From: Afipia clevelandensis ATCC 49720 | GTDB lineage: Bacteria; Pseudomonadota; Alphaproteobacteria; Rhizobiales; Xanthobacteraceae | Direction of reading: 5' to 3' | DNA length: 64,000 nt | Assembly (NCBI RefSeq): GCF_000336555.1 | Contig: NZ_KB375281.1 | Location: 2,553,954-2,617,953, forward strand | Translations under genes and position numbers: made by a program | In this document: positions 43,915 through 52,632 of the stretch, piece after piece | Layout: each line of letters begins with the position of its first letter | Numbering within the stretch: position 1 is the stretch's first letter | The notes under the pieces: model-generated | Databases searched by the model: none | Seen by the model: only the letters and a program-made list of their open reading frames with translations | What the model was told of the DNA's origin: nothing

Positions 43915-46017
43915 ATGCGTGACTATTCGACCGGCCACCGCAAGAGCCCGATTGGCATCAACCCAATTGGCTTCGACCGGATTTTGATGGCCGTTGCCGC
44001 GACGTTCCTCTCCGTTGCAGCGACCAATGCCAACGCGCAATCCCCCGCGAAGAGCCCGGCTGATCTCGCGATTGACGCCGCCATCCCGCTCCCTGAACCG
44101 GCCAACGTCCCGCCGCCGACAGTCAAAGACTTCAAACCCGATCCGGTAAAGCCGGAGACCGCCGCGGCAGCGCCTGCGAAGAAGGACGATGCTGCATCTC
44201 CCGTGACCACCGCGACCGTGCCTCCGGCAGCGACCGCGCCGACTGCCGCACCCGCCGCTGCGGCGGCCGAGCCGGCCAAGACCGATCCCAACAAGACCGA
44301 CCCTGCGAACGCCGCTCCGGCCGTGGCCGCGGCCGACCAGCCGGTTGCCGACAAGCTGCGCGACCTGATCGCGAGCAAGGCGTCACGCTATTTCGACCGC
44401 AAGAACGAACGCACCGCCGTCGAGAATTTCTACAAGGATCGCAACTACGCGCCGCTCTGGAGTACCAATGGCGCCGCGACCGAGCGCGCCAAAAGCGTGA
44501 TCGCGCGCCTCAAGGATGCGGGCAGCGAAGGCCTGAACCCTGCCGACTATCCGGCGCCGGATTTCGCCGCAGCGACGACGCCGGATGCGCAGGCGGAAGC
44601 CGAACTGCGTCTCACCGAAAGCATGATGGACTACGCCCGCCATGCACAGAGCGGCCGCATGCACTGGTCGCGTGTGAGCGCGGACATTTCCTATCCCGAG
44701 CATCCGGTCGATCCGGTCGAAGTGCTGATCAACGTCTCGACCGCGCGCGATGCGTCCGCGGCACTTGAGGGCTACAACCCGTCCCACAAGGGCTACAAGG
44801 GTTTGAAGGCCAAGCTCGCCGAACTGCGCGGCGTGACCGAGGACACTTCCAAGCATATCGCCGAAGGCGAGACGCTGAAGTTCGTGAAGCCCACCAAAAA
44901 GAACCCGCACCCGGTCGCGATGGAAGACGAGCGCGTCCCGGCACTGCGCGCCAAGCTCCAACTCGCGGACAATGCCGACGACAAGCACTACGATGCGAAT
45001 GTCGCGAACGCGGTCCGCAAATTCCAGGCCAGCAACGATCTGAAGGCGACCGGCGTGCTGGACAACGCCACGGTGCGCGCGATCAACGGCCCGAAGAACG
45101 ATCGCAAGATCGACATCGTGCGCGCCAACATGGAGCGCTGGCGCTGGCTGCCGCGCGAGCTCGGCGCCAAGTCACTCGGCGACGCCTATGTGATCCTCAA
45201 CATTCCGGACTACACGCTCAAGCTGATGCAGGGCGACAAGCAGGTCTGGACCACGCGCGTCGTGGTCGGCAAGCCCGGCAAACACGCGACGCCGGAACTG
45301 ACCGAGACGATGAAGTTCATCACCGTCAACCCGACCTGGAACGTGCCGCCGTCGATCATCTACAACGAATATCTGCCGGCGCTGGCGCAGGATCCGACCG
45401 TGCTCGACCGTATGGGCCTGAAGCTCGCACGCGCGCCGGACGGCAGCGTGCGCATCTCGCAGCCGCCGGGCGAGGCCAATGCGCTCGGCCGCATCCGCTT
45501 CAACTTCCCGAACAAGTTCCTGGTCTATCAGCACGACACGCCGGACAAGCACCTGTTCGCCAAGGAAGAGCGCGCCTTCAGCCATGGCTGCATGCGCGTG
45601 CAGTATCCGGATCAATATGCGGCGAACCTTCTCAGCATCGCACTGCCGAAGGAGGGCTACACGCCAGAGAAGATCAAGGCGATGTACGGCCGCAACGAAA
45701 TCAACATCAATTTCCCGACCCCGATCCCGGTCAACATCACCTATCAGACCGCGTTCGTGGACAGCGCCGGCAAGCTGGAATTCCGCAAGGACATTTACGG
45801 CCGCGATGCCAAGGTGATCTCGATGCTCAAGGGCGGCGAAGGCCGCGACATCGAAATGGCCGTGTCGCACGCCCAGCCGAACTACGTCCGTCCGACCAAT
45901 GTGCGGGTTCCCGGCGACAGCTTCGCCAGCAACTCCGGCCCGAGCTTCTTCGAGCGGCTGTTCGGACCGCCGACCCCGCCGCCGGCCCCGGTCCGTCAGC
46001 GCCGGGTGGTTCGCTAA
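43915..46017 (+). CDS. L,D-transpeptidase, YcbB/LdtD-like
   Basis: Periplasmic enzyme making 3-3 (mDAP-mDAP) peptidoglycan cross-links, 700 residues. Signal peptide to about residue 42 (ATNANAQS). A Pro/Ala/Lys-rich spacer (45-145) follows, then a conserved N-terminal catalytic-support region (YFDRKNERTAVENFYKDRNYAPLW), a peptidoglycan-binding segment (AVRKFQASNDLKATGVLDNATVRAIN) and the YkuD domain. The catalytic motif is FSHGCMRV with nucleophile Cys559 and His557. The length and order match the large YcbB class. The C-terminus is Pro-rich. The MepK-type endopeptidase gene follows, as in E. coli ycbB-ycbK. Confidence 0.93.
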   Translation: MRDYSTGHRKSPIGINPIGFDRILMAVAATFLSVAATNANAQSPAKSPADLAIDAAIPLPEPANVPPPTVKDFKPDPVKPETAAAAPAKKDDAASPVTTATVPPAATAPTAAPAAAAAEPAKTDPNKTDPANAAPAVAAADQPVADKLRDLIASKASRYFDRKNERTAVENFYKDRNYAPLWSTNGAATERAKSVIARLKDAGSEGLNPADYPAPDFAAATTPDAQAEAELRLTESMMDYARHAQSGRMHWSRVSADISYPEHPVDPVEVLINVSTARDASAALEGYNPSHKGYKGLKAKLAELRGVTEDTSKHIAEGETLKFVKPTKKNPHPVAMEDERVPALRAKLQLADNADDKHYDANVANAVRKFQASNDLKATGVLDNATVRAINGPKNDRKIDIVRANMERWRWLPRELGAKSLGDAYVILNIPDYTLKLMQGDKQVWTTRVVVGKPGKHATPELTETMKFITVNPTWNVPPSIIYNEYLPALAQDPTVLDRMGLKLARAPDGSVRISQPPGEANALGRIRFNFPNKFLVYQHDTPDKHLFAKEERAFSHGCMRVQYPDQYAANLLSIALPKEGYTPEKIKAMYGRNEININFPTPIPVNITYQTAFVDSAGKLEFRKDIYGRDAKVISMLKGGEGRDIEMAVSHAQPNYVRPTNVRVPGDSFASNSGPSFFERLFGPPTPPPAPVRQRRVVR

Positions 46018-46026
46018 GGACAGCGT

Positions 46027-46052
46027 AACCCGCTTGAGTAGTTGGGTTTTTT
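46027..46052 (+). terminator. Weak intrinsic terminator after the L,D-transpeptidase
   Basis: AACCC pairs with GGGTT over a 12-base loop and is followed by TTTTT. The stem is short, so it may be leaky. Confidence 0.45.
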
Positions 46053-46383
46053 AGAATCAGAGGGCTCCGCCGGCGGCGGGACCCTTTTCGTTAACCATTC
46101 TCCCCAAAGCATTGTCGCCCGGGGCTGCCCACCGGCCCTTTTTTGCCATACTCCGGGCGGCATACTTCACCCTTCACGAGCCTGTGACAGACTTTGCGAT
46201 AGACTCGGGCCGGGCTCGGACTGCTAGACTTCAAGCTGGTAAAGACTTGGGAACACTTACAAACACGGCGCGGGGATTGGTAAATATCGCTTAACCCCCG
46301 TGCTTTAAGACTACGTTCATTCTCTCCCGTTGCGTGGGGTAGCGGGGGATCATCCAAGAGACAAACGGCTGACGGGATTCTGA
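46053..46383. other. Intergenic region upstream of the MepK-like gene
   Basis: About 330 bp. TTAACCAT (46091-46098) matches the strong half of CtrA sites. A T-rich tract CCCTTTTTTGCC follows near 46137. No clear RNA gene or -35/-10 pair is evident. Confidence 0.45.
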
Positions 46384-48006
46384 GTGGCGGGCGGTTTTCC
46401 ACGCAGCATTGGCTTTGATTGGCTCTCGCGCACCTCCGTGCGCGTCAGCCTCGCCTCGCTGCTGCTGATCGCGACCAACGCCCGCTCGGTCCACAACGCC
46501 ACCGCCGACGGCGACACCCGCTCCCTCTCCTTCCATCACACCCATTCCGGCGAAGACCTCACCGTCACCTTCAAGCGCAATGGTCGTTACGACGAAGCCG
46601 CGCTGAAGAAACTGAACTACTTCCTCCGCGACTGGCGCAGCCAGGATCAGACCACGATGGACCGCCGTCTGTTCGACATCATCTGGGAAGTCTATCGCGA
46701 CGTCGACGGCAAGCAGCCCATCCAGATCATCTCCGCCTATCGCTCGCCCGCCACCAACGCCATGCTCCGCCGCCGCTCTTCGGGAGTGGCGCGGCACAGC
46801 CAGCACATGCAGGGCCATGCGATGGATTTCTTCATCCCCGGCGTGCCGCTTGAGCAGATCCGTTTCGCAGGCCTGCGTCTGCAGCGCGGCGGCGTCGGTT
46901 TCTACCCCACCTCCGGCTCGCCGTTCGTGCATCTCGATGTCGGCAGCATCCGTCACTGGCCGCGCATGACCCACGACCAGCTCGCGCGCGTTTTCCCCGA
47001 CGGCCGCACCGTGCATGTGCCGTCCGACGGCAAGCCGCTGAAGAACTACGAACTCGCCCTCGCGGACATCCAGCGCCGCGGCAACGGCGAGGACGTCGCC
47101 GCGCCGTCGAAGTCGAAGAGCTTCCTGGCCTCGCTGTTCGGCCGCAAGAGCGCGGATGACGAGGAAGAAGTCGGCAACGACGATGTTCGTGGCGGCAAGG
47201 TCACGCAGGTGGCGATGGCCGTCGCGGACAAGACCAAGACGGCCGCGCAAGCCACCGTCAATGCCGCCGAAAAGGTGCTCGAGCGCGTGCCGCTGCCGCG
47301 CGCCAAGCCGGCAGGCGCGACAACGTATCAGGTCGCGTCGGCCGAACCCCGGTCCATCCCTGCCCCGAAGCCGCAGCAGGCCGCGCTCAGGCCGATGCCA
47401 GCCGACGAATATGCCCCGCAGTCGCCGATCGACGTCATCAACGCGCGCGGCTTCTGGGATAACGAGCCGGCGACAAAACCTGCCGCGCAGGCCCAGATCG
47501 CGGCGCTCAAGGCGCGCGGCGCCATCGTCGCAGCCGATCCGCAGGCCACCGCGAGCCTGCCGCCGAATGTCTCGCAAGCCCTGGCCTACGCCCCTGCGGA
47601 AACGCCGCTCGACCAGGCCAAGGTCGTCGCCGCCAGCGCGCCGCTTCCGCGCAGCCCGCGCGTGGCGGCGCTCGCAAGCAATCCGATGTCTGGCTCCGAT
47701 GCATCCGGCGGCAGCAAGACCGGCGCGGTGACGACGGCACGCCGAATCAAGCAAGCATTCATGAACGACCTCTGGCTGCGCGCCATGGTCCTCGCGCCGA
47801 GCGTGTCCTACTCGCTGTCGGCCTCGATCCTCGGCGATCAGGACATGACGGTGCTGCGCACGCATTTCGTCAAGCCGAACACGGCGGTGGCGATGACCTT
47901 CTCGAACGATCCGCAGATGGGCATCGTCTGCGAGAAGTTCACGGGACCTGCGACCGCAACGCTGTCGACCACCGCGTTCGCGATGCGCACCGCTTCGCTG
48001 CGCTGA
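46384..48006 (+). CDS. DUF882 (M15-like, MepK/YcbK) peptidoglycan endopeptidase
   Basis: Product of 540 residues. The N-terminal hydrophobic stretch (VRVSLASLLLIATNARSVH) may act as a signal or anchor. The catalytic domain (about 45-215) has the zinc residues of the MepK/M15 fold: HSQHMQGHAMDFF and FVHLDVG. In E. coli MepK splits 3-3 cross-links. The remaining 320 residues are a low-complexity Ala/Pro/Lys tail with no recognised domain until the last 100 (MNDLWLRAMVLAPSV to the end), which look structured. The start is GTG 46384, provisional. It sits downstream of the L,D-transpeptidase gene. Confidence 0.88.
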   Translation: MAGGFPRSIGFDWLSRTSVRVSLASLLLIATNARSVHNATADGDTRSLSFHHTHSGEDLTVTFKRNGRYDEAALKKLNYFLRDWRSQDQTTMDRRLFDIIWEVYRDVDGKQPIQIISAYRSPATNAMLRRRSSGVARHSQHMQGHAMDFFIPGVPLEQIRFAGLRLQRGGVGFYPTSGSPFVHLDVGSIRHWPRMTHDQLARVFPDGRTVHVPSDGKPLKNYELALADIQRRGNGEDVAAPSKSKSFLASLFGRKSADDEEEVGNDDVRGGKVTQVAMAVADKTKTAAQATVNAAEKVLERVPLPRAKPAGATTYQVASAEPRSIPAPKPQQAALRPMPADEYAPQSPIDVINARGFWDNEPATKPAAQAQIAALKARGAIVAADPQATASLPPNVSQALAYAPAETPLDQAKVVAASAPLPRSPRVAALASNPMSGSDASGGSKTGAVTTARRIKQAFMNDLWLRAMVLAPSVSYSLSASILGDQDMTVLRTHFVKPNTAVAMTFSNDPQMGIVCEKFTGPATATLSTTAFAMRTASLR

Positions 48007-48119
48007 TACGTCAGCCGCGCGATCTTTCCTTCCTTTCGGACAATTCAACCTGATTGCGCACCGCGCCCGGACGGCGCAATGTGCCTTGCTCCATCAACAA
48101 CAAGACAGAGGAAACAACT

Positions 48120-48932
48120 GTGTCCTTCGCCGAGATCGAATATCGCGTCACCGATCGCGTTGCCGTCGTCACGCTCAATCGCCCGGACCAGCTCAATGCC
48201 TGGACAGCGGTGATGGGACAGGAAGTCCGCAAGGCGATGGAGCAGGCAAAGGACGACGACAATGTCCGCGTCATCGTGCTGACCGGCGCTGGACGGGGCT
48301 TCTGCGCAGGCGCGGACATGAAGCTGTTGTCCAGCATCAGCACCACAGGCCGCCTCGCGGAAACAGCGGATGCGCCGATGGACGCGAATTCCCGCCCCGA
48401 TTTCCAGCGCAAGAACACCTATTTTCCCGCCGTGCCGAAGCCGATCATCGCCGCGATCAACGGCCCGTGCGCCGGACTGGGAATGTGCTTCGCGCTGTTC
48501 TGCGACATGCGGTTTGCCGGACAGGACGCCGTGTTCACCACGGCCTTCGCGCGGCGCGGCCTGATCGCCGAGCATGGCATGAGCTGGACCCTCCCGCGGC
48601 TGATCGGACTGTCGGCGGCCACCGACCTTCTGATGTCCGCCCGCAAGGTGAAAGCCGATGAGGCCTTAGCGCTCGGGCTGGTCGATCGCGTCTATCCAAC
48701 GGACGAATTGATGCCCGCGGTCATGGCCTATGCGAAAGAGCTGGCCGAATTCTCGTCGCCGCGCTCATTGCGCGTCATCAAGAAACAGCTTTGGGAAACG
48801 CCCATGCAGACGCTGAACGAAGCGGTCGAGGTGGCCGATCACGAAATGGCGCTGAGTCTGAAGAGCGACGACTTCAAGGAAGGCGTAAAGCACTTTCTGG
48901 AGAAGCGCGCGCCGGCCTTCACGGGACAATAA
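48120..48932 (+). CDS. Enoyl-CoA hydratase/isomerase family protein
   Basis: Crotonase-fold enzyme, 270 residues, likely hydrating 2-enoyl-CoAs in fatty acid or related catabolism. GAGRGFCAGADMKLL near residue 60 is the oxyanion-hole motif, and PKPIIAAINGPCAGLGM near 108 the second. The Glu of the active site appears in AEHGMSWTLPRLIG. C-terminal SPRSLRVIKKQLWE follows family pattern. The start is GTG 48120, seven bases after AGAGGA; the longer frame to 48054 is not supported. A strong terminator follows. Exact substrate unknown. Confidence 0.93.
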   Translation: MSFAEIEYRVTDRVAVVTLNRPDQLNAWTAVMGQEVRKAMEQAKDDDNVRVIVLTGAGRGFCAGADMKLLSSISTTGRLAETADAPMDANSRPDFQRKNTYFPAVPKPIIAAINGPCAGLGMCFALFCDMRFAGQDAVFTTAFARRGLIAEHGMSWTLPRLIGLSAATDLLMSARKVKADEALALGLVDRVYPTDELMPAVMAYAKELAEFSSPRSLRVIKKQLWETPMQTLNEAVEVADHEMALSLKSDDFKEGVKHFLEKRAPAFTGQ

Positions 48933-48948
48933 CCGGTCCACTGACGAC

Positions 48949-48979
48949 AAAACTCCCGGATAGATATCCGGGAGTTTTT
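48949..48979 (+). terminator. Strong intrinsic terminator after enoyl-CoA hydratase
   Basis: AACTCCCGGAT pairs with ATCCGGGAGTT (11 bp) around AGAT, followed by TTTTT and preceded by A residues. It can also stop transcription from the gapR side. Confidence 0.95.
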
Positions 48980-49014
48980 CAGTCGCCTGTCTGGCGGCGA
49001 AGCGGCGGGCCGCC

Positions 49015-49287
49015 TCACAGCATTCCGAGCGCCTGCATGTAGGTTTCCAGAATGGTTTCCTGCTCCTGCCGCTCATCGGCATCCTGCTTGCGCATGCGGA
49101 TGATGGTGCGCAGCGCCTTCACGTCGAACCCGTTGCCCTTGGCCTCGCCGTAGACATCCTTGATGTCGTCGCTGATGGCCTTCTTTTCTTCCTCGAGCTT
49201 CTCGATCCGCTCGATGATGGCCTTGAGCTGCCCCTTGGCGAAGCTGTGTGCGGTATCGTCGTGATCTTTCTCGGCAGGCATCGCCAT
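49015..49287 (-). CDS. gapR: GapR-family (DUF2312) nucleoid-associated protein
   Basis: Small DNA-binding protein, 90 residues, homologous to Caulobacter GapR, which encircles overtwisted DNA ahead of replication and transcription and stimulates topoisomerases. The conserved core is plain: [20 protein letters not shown], then [25 protein letters not shown], and the closing [14 protein letters not shown]. The start at 49287 has AGGAG eight bases upstream. The last helix ends one residue short of the Caulobacter form by eye. Its neighbours do not add function; it appears to be a single-gene unit. Confidence 0.93.
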   Translation of the reverse strand: MAMPAEKDHDDTAHSFAKGQLKAIIERIEKLEEEKKAISDDIKDVYGEAKGNGFDVKALRTIIRMRKQDADERQEQETILETYMQALGML

Positions 49288-49458
49288 CGGAGATACTCCT
49301 GAACTCTGTATGAGGCTGGAAGGGAGCGTGCGCGGCACGTTGTTGGCGGCACACTCAAGAGTGCGGCGTGCCGCGTCAAGGCGAGGCTGCGGTCATCCAC
49401 AGCGACCCACAGGCGAAAGAAAAGCCTGAGGCGATCCGGCTGTTTTTGCTTGCGTGTT

Positions 49459-49767
49459 TCAGTGCCCGGGATGGCTCTTTTTCATCGCGGCGACCTGATC
49501 GGGCGTGGCCTCGCTCTGATGGGTCGCCTTCCAGGTCTCGTACGGCATGCCATAGACCGCCTCGCGGCTCTCGTCCTTGGTGAGCGGCACGCCCTTTTCG
49601 TCGGCGGCGTCCTTCAGCCAGTTTGACAGGCAGTTGCGGCAAAAGCCCGCGAGATTCATCAACTCGATATTCTGCACATCGGTCCGCCCGCGCAGATGCG
49701 TCACCAGCCGGCGGAACGCCGCCGCTTCGAGTTCTGTCCGGGTCTTGTCGTCGATGGCCATCGTCAT
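49459..49767 (-). CDS. DUF1244 family protein
   Basis: Small cytoplasmic protein of about 102 residues with the DUF1244 pattern: AAAFRRLVTHLRGRTDVQNIELMNLAGFCRNCLSNWL, including a Cys pair (FCRNCL), then VYGMPYETWKATHQSEAT. The family is common in alphaproteobacteria and of unknown function; the CxxC-like pair may bind metal. The start is ATG 49767 or ATG 49761. It lies next to the DUF1036-pyk pair, transcribed away from it. Confidence 0.88.
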   Translation of the reverse strand: MTMAIDDKTRTELEAAAFRRLVTHLRGRTDVQNIELMNLAGFCRNCLSNWLKDAADEKGVPLTKDESREAVYGMPYETWKATHQSEATPDQVAAMKKSHPGH

Positions 49768-50048
49768 ATTCCGTTGTTTCGAGGTCCGCAGGATGTCACA
49801 GCCTTCACATAGGCCCCGATCCCGCGATTTTAACCCTGTCATGCCCCGCGCTTTCCACAGGGCGAGAAAAACCAACCCGGCCCGCGCCATGGTGCGCCAA
49901 CTGGCCTATCAAGTCGGGGGGCCGGTTTGGCGAAACCGCCAAGCCGCTCTATAGTGATCAGGCCTGACCGGACACGGGAACTCCGCTTTTGCCGATCATG
50001 CTCAATGTGTTACGCGAAATCAACGAACGGTTGATAATCCCTGCCTCC

Positions 50049-50600
50049 ATGACAGCCAAGATTTCCCGCCGCATGACCTTGCACCGCACCCTGATCGCCG
50101 CGCTCACCGGATTTATCGCGCTCACAGCCTTGTGTGCGTGGAGCAATCCGGCGGCAGCCGATTTCCGGCTCTGCAACAACACGTCAAGCCGGGTCGGCAT
50201 CGCGCTCGGCTACAAGGACAATGAAGGCTGGGTGACGGAGGGCTGGTGGAATGTGTCTTCCCGCGCCTGCGAAACCCTGCTGCGTGGAACGCTTGTCGCA
50301 CGATACTATTATATCTACGCCATCGACTATGACCGCGGCGGTGAATGGTCGGGGCAGGCTTTCATGTGTTCGCGCGACAAGGAATTCACCATCAAGGGAA
50401 CCGAGGACTGTCTGGCGCGCGGTTTCGACCGGACCGGATATTTCGAGGTGGACACCGGCGAACAACGCGCCTGGACCGTCCAGCTAACTGAATCCAACGA
50501 ACAGAACCCGCGTACTCCAGGCCTTCCCGGCATGCCGAATGCGCCGGGTGCTGCACAACCCGGCGCACTTCCCGGTGCAGCTCCTGGAAATCCGAAATGA
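50049..50600 (+). CDS. DUF1036 exported protein
   Basis: Secreted or membrane-linked protein with signal peptide (RTLIAALTGFIALTALCAWSNPAAA) and the DUF1036 domain (DFRLCNNTSSRVGIALGYKDNEGWVTEGWWNVSSRACETLL), which contains four conserved Cys. A short Pro/Gly/Ala-rich tail ends it. The start is uncertain: TTG 49989, ATG 49998, ATG 50049 and ATG 50073 are in frame; 50049 gives a normal-length signal. Its stop overlaps the pyk start by four bases. Function of the family is unknown. Confidence 0.85.
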   Translation: MTAKISRRMTLHRTLIAALTGFIALTALCAWSNPAAADFRLCNNTSSRVGIALGYKDNEGWVTEGWWNVSSRACETLLRGTLVARYYYIYAIDYDRGGEWSGQAFMCSRDKEFTIKGTEDCLARGFDRTGYFEVDTGEQRAWTVQLTESNEQNPRTPGLPGMPNAPGAAQPGALPGAAPGNPK

Positions 50601-52033
50601 GACGCCTGCGACGTATCAAGATTCTCGCCACCCTCGGACCGGCTTCATCTGACAGCGCATCCATCCGCAAGCTGTTCGAAGCAGGCGCCGACGTGTTCCG
50701 CATCAACATGAGCCACACGCCGCATGACAAGATGCGCGAGCTTGTGGCGACGATCCGCAATGTGGAAAGCAGTTACGGCCGGCCGATCGGCATTCTGGTC
50801 GACCTGCAGGGACCGAAGCTGCGCCTCGGTAATTTCGAGAACGGCTTTGTCGAACTCAACAACGGCGCAATGTTCACGCTCGATTCCGATCCGGCGCCGG
50901 GCAACAAGACCCGCGTGCATCTCCCCCATCCGGAAATCCTGAAAGCGCTGCGGCCCGGCCACGCGCTTCTGATCGACGACGGCAAGCTGCGTCTGATTGC
51001 CGAGGAAACCTCGCCCGATCATGCGCTGGTGCGCGTGGTCACCGGCGGCAAGATGTCCGACCGCAAGGGCGTCAGCCTGCCCGACACCGATCTTCCGGTC
51101 TCCGCGATGACAGCAAAGGACCGTGCCGACCTTGAAGCCGCGCTTGAGACCGGCATCGACTGGATCGCACTGTCGTTCGTGCAACGCGCCGACGACGTGA
51201 TCGAAGCCAAGAAACTGGTGCGCGGCCGCGCCGCGATCATGTCGAAAATCGAGAAGCCGCAGGCCATTGAGCGTCTCGCCGACATCATGGAAGCGTCCGA
51301 CGCCCTGATGGTCGCGCGCGGCGACCTCGGCGTCGAACTGCCGGCCGAGCGCGTGCCCGGCCTGCAGAAGCAGATGACACGTATGGCGCGGCGCGCGGGA
51401 AAGCCGGTCGTGATCGCGACGCAGATGCTGGAGTCGATGATTACGTCGCCGGTGCCGACCCGCGCGGAAGTCTCCGACGTCGCAACCGCGGTGTTCGAGG
51501 GCGCCGACGCCATCATGCTGTCCGCGGAATCCGCCGCCGGCAAGTTCCCGGTCGAAGCGGTGATGACCATGAACCGCATCGGCGAGGAATGTGAGCGCGA
51601 CCCGACCTATCGCGGCGTCATCGCCGCGCAGCGTCCCGAACCGGAAGCGACCGCAGGCGACGCCATCGCCGACGCGGCCCGGCAGATCGCTGAAACGCTC
51701 GATCTTTCCGCCATCATCTGCTGGACCAGCTCCGGTTCGACCGCACTGCGCGTGGCGCGCGAACGGCCGAAGCCGCCGGTGGTTGCGATTACGCCGAACG
51801 TCAACACCGGCCGCAAGCTCGCGCTGGTGTGGGGCGTCCATTGCGTGATCGCCGAGGATGCGCACGATCAGGACGACATGATCGACCGCGCGGCCCGCAT
51901 CTCGTTCCGCGACGGATTTGCGAAAACCGGTCAGCGCGTGATCATCGTCGCGGGCGTGCCGCTCGGCACACCCGGCACGACCAACATGGTCCGCATCGCC
52001 TCTGTCGGCCCATCAGGCGACGCCGACATGTAG
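50597..52033 (+). CDS. pyk: Pyruvate kinase
   Basis: Glycolytic enzyme, 478 residues, transferring phosphate from PEP to ADP. The catalytic core is complete: KILATLGPASSD, FRINMSHT, DLQGPKLRLG, SKIEKPQAIERLADIMEASDALMVARGDLGVEL, and MLESMITSPVPTRAEVSDVATAVFEGADAIMLSAESAAGKFP (Thr and Lys sites). The C-terminal allosteric-type domain is present. The ATG overlaps the DUF1036 stop (ATGA), so expression is coupled to that exported protein, an odd pairing for a glycolytic enzyme. Confidence 0.97.
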   Translation: MRRLRRIKILATLGPASSDSASIRKLFEAGADVFRINMSHTPHDKMRELVATIRNVESSYGRPIGILVDLQGPKLRLGNFENGFVELNNGAMFTLDSDPAPGNKTRVHLPHPEILKALRPGHALLIDDGKLRLIAEETSPDHALVRVVTGGKMSDRKGVSLPDTDLPVSAMTAKDRADLEAALETGIDWIALSFVQRADDVIEAKKLVRGRAAIMSKIEKPQAIERLADIMEASDALMVARGDLGVELPAERVPGLQKQMTRMARRAGKPVVIATQMLESMITSPVPTRAEVSDVATAVFEGADAIMLSAESAAGKFPVEAVMTMNRIGEECERDPTYRGVIAAQRPEPEATAGDAIADAARQIAETLDLSAIICWTSSGSTALRVARERPKPPVVAITPNVNTGRKLALVWGVHCVIAEDAHDQDDMIDRAARISFRDGFAKTGQRVIIVAGVPLGTPGTTNMVRIASVGPSGDADM

Positions 52034-52054
52034 ATTCGGGAAGACCGGATTCCG

Positions 52055-52462
52055 TCACGCCGCCTTGTCGGTGTGAGGATGGACAAGCACATCGCTCGTG
52101 GCCTGCGCCGTGCGTGCGGCATCCTCGACGGTTCCCTGAGTCATCCGCATCAGGCGCTGGGCTTCCTCGCCATACTGCGTGAAAGCCGTCTGCCAGAACT
52201 GCATATAGACCTGCTGCAGATCCTGCAGCGAGCGGCAATCATGGATGGTGCGGAACAACTGCACATCCTCGCGCAGTCTCATCCCGATAAATTCCGACCA
52301 CTCCCTGCCGATATTCTGCATGGCGGTGCCGATCTGAGCATTGAACTTTGCGGTTTCACTCAGCATGGTTCCATTCATCTCGCCCACGCGCGCGAGATCT
52401 GGAAATGGAATCGTCCTGGAAGACTTGTTGAAGACGTTGTCGCTGGTTGATGGGTTTGTCAT
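52055..52462 (-). CDS. Phasin family protein (FixK/FNR-controlled)
   Basis: A 135-residue helical protein: FNKSSRTIPFPDLARVGEMN, then AKFNAQIGTAMQNIGREWSEFIGMRL, and the phasin-like QDLQQVYMQFWQTAFTQYGEEAQRLMRMTQG. No Cys apart from the one in IHDCRSL. AAGGTC precedes ATG 52462. It differs clearly from the two phasins at 2.4-3.4 kb. Its promoter carries a perfect TTGAT-N4-ATCAA site at class II spacing, so it should be induced when oxygen is low. Likely role: PHB granule management under microaerobic conditions. Convergent with pyk. Confidence 0.85.
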   Translation of the reverse strand: MTNPSTSDNVFNKSSRTIPFPDLARVGEMNGTMLSETAKFNAQIGTAMQNIGREWSEFIGMRLREDVQLFRTIHDCRSLQDLQQVYMQFWQTAFTQYGEEAQRLMRMTQGTVEDAARTAQATSDVLVHPHTDKAA

Positions 52463-52548
52463 GGCCGGACCTTCATGTTGCTGGAGCAAGAAAGGGCGCG
52501 TCGAACCGCGTCACCTCATCATCTGTCGATGGCAGCAGTATGATGATC

Positions 52549-52590
52549 ATTGCATCGTGACTGAAAATGAATCGCCTTGATGTGCATCAA
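52549..52590 (-). promoter_or_regulatory. FixK/FNR-type class II promoter
   Basis: TTGAT-GTGC-ATCAA (52577-52590) is a perfect FNR/FixK box. Placing its centre at -41.5 puts +1 at 52542 and the -10 at 52554-52549, which reads TGCAAT on the minus strand (four of six consensus bases). This serves the phasin gene starting at 52462, leaving an 80-bp leader. Confidence 0.75.
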
Positions 52591-52632
52591 GCGCGCAAAG
52601 GTCAGCGATGGTGACTGATCATCGGAATGTCT

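Noticed and set aside
46291-48048. 585-residue open frame antisense to the MepK-like gene
   Set aside because: Arg/Gly/Ala-rich shadow frame caused by high GC at third codon positions; no motif, and the plus-strand frame has clear catalytic residues.
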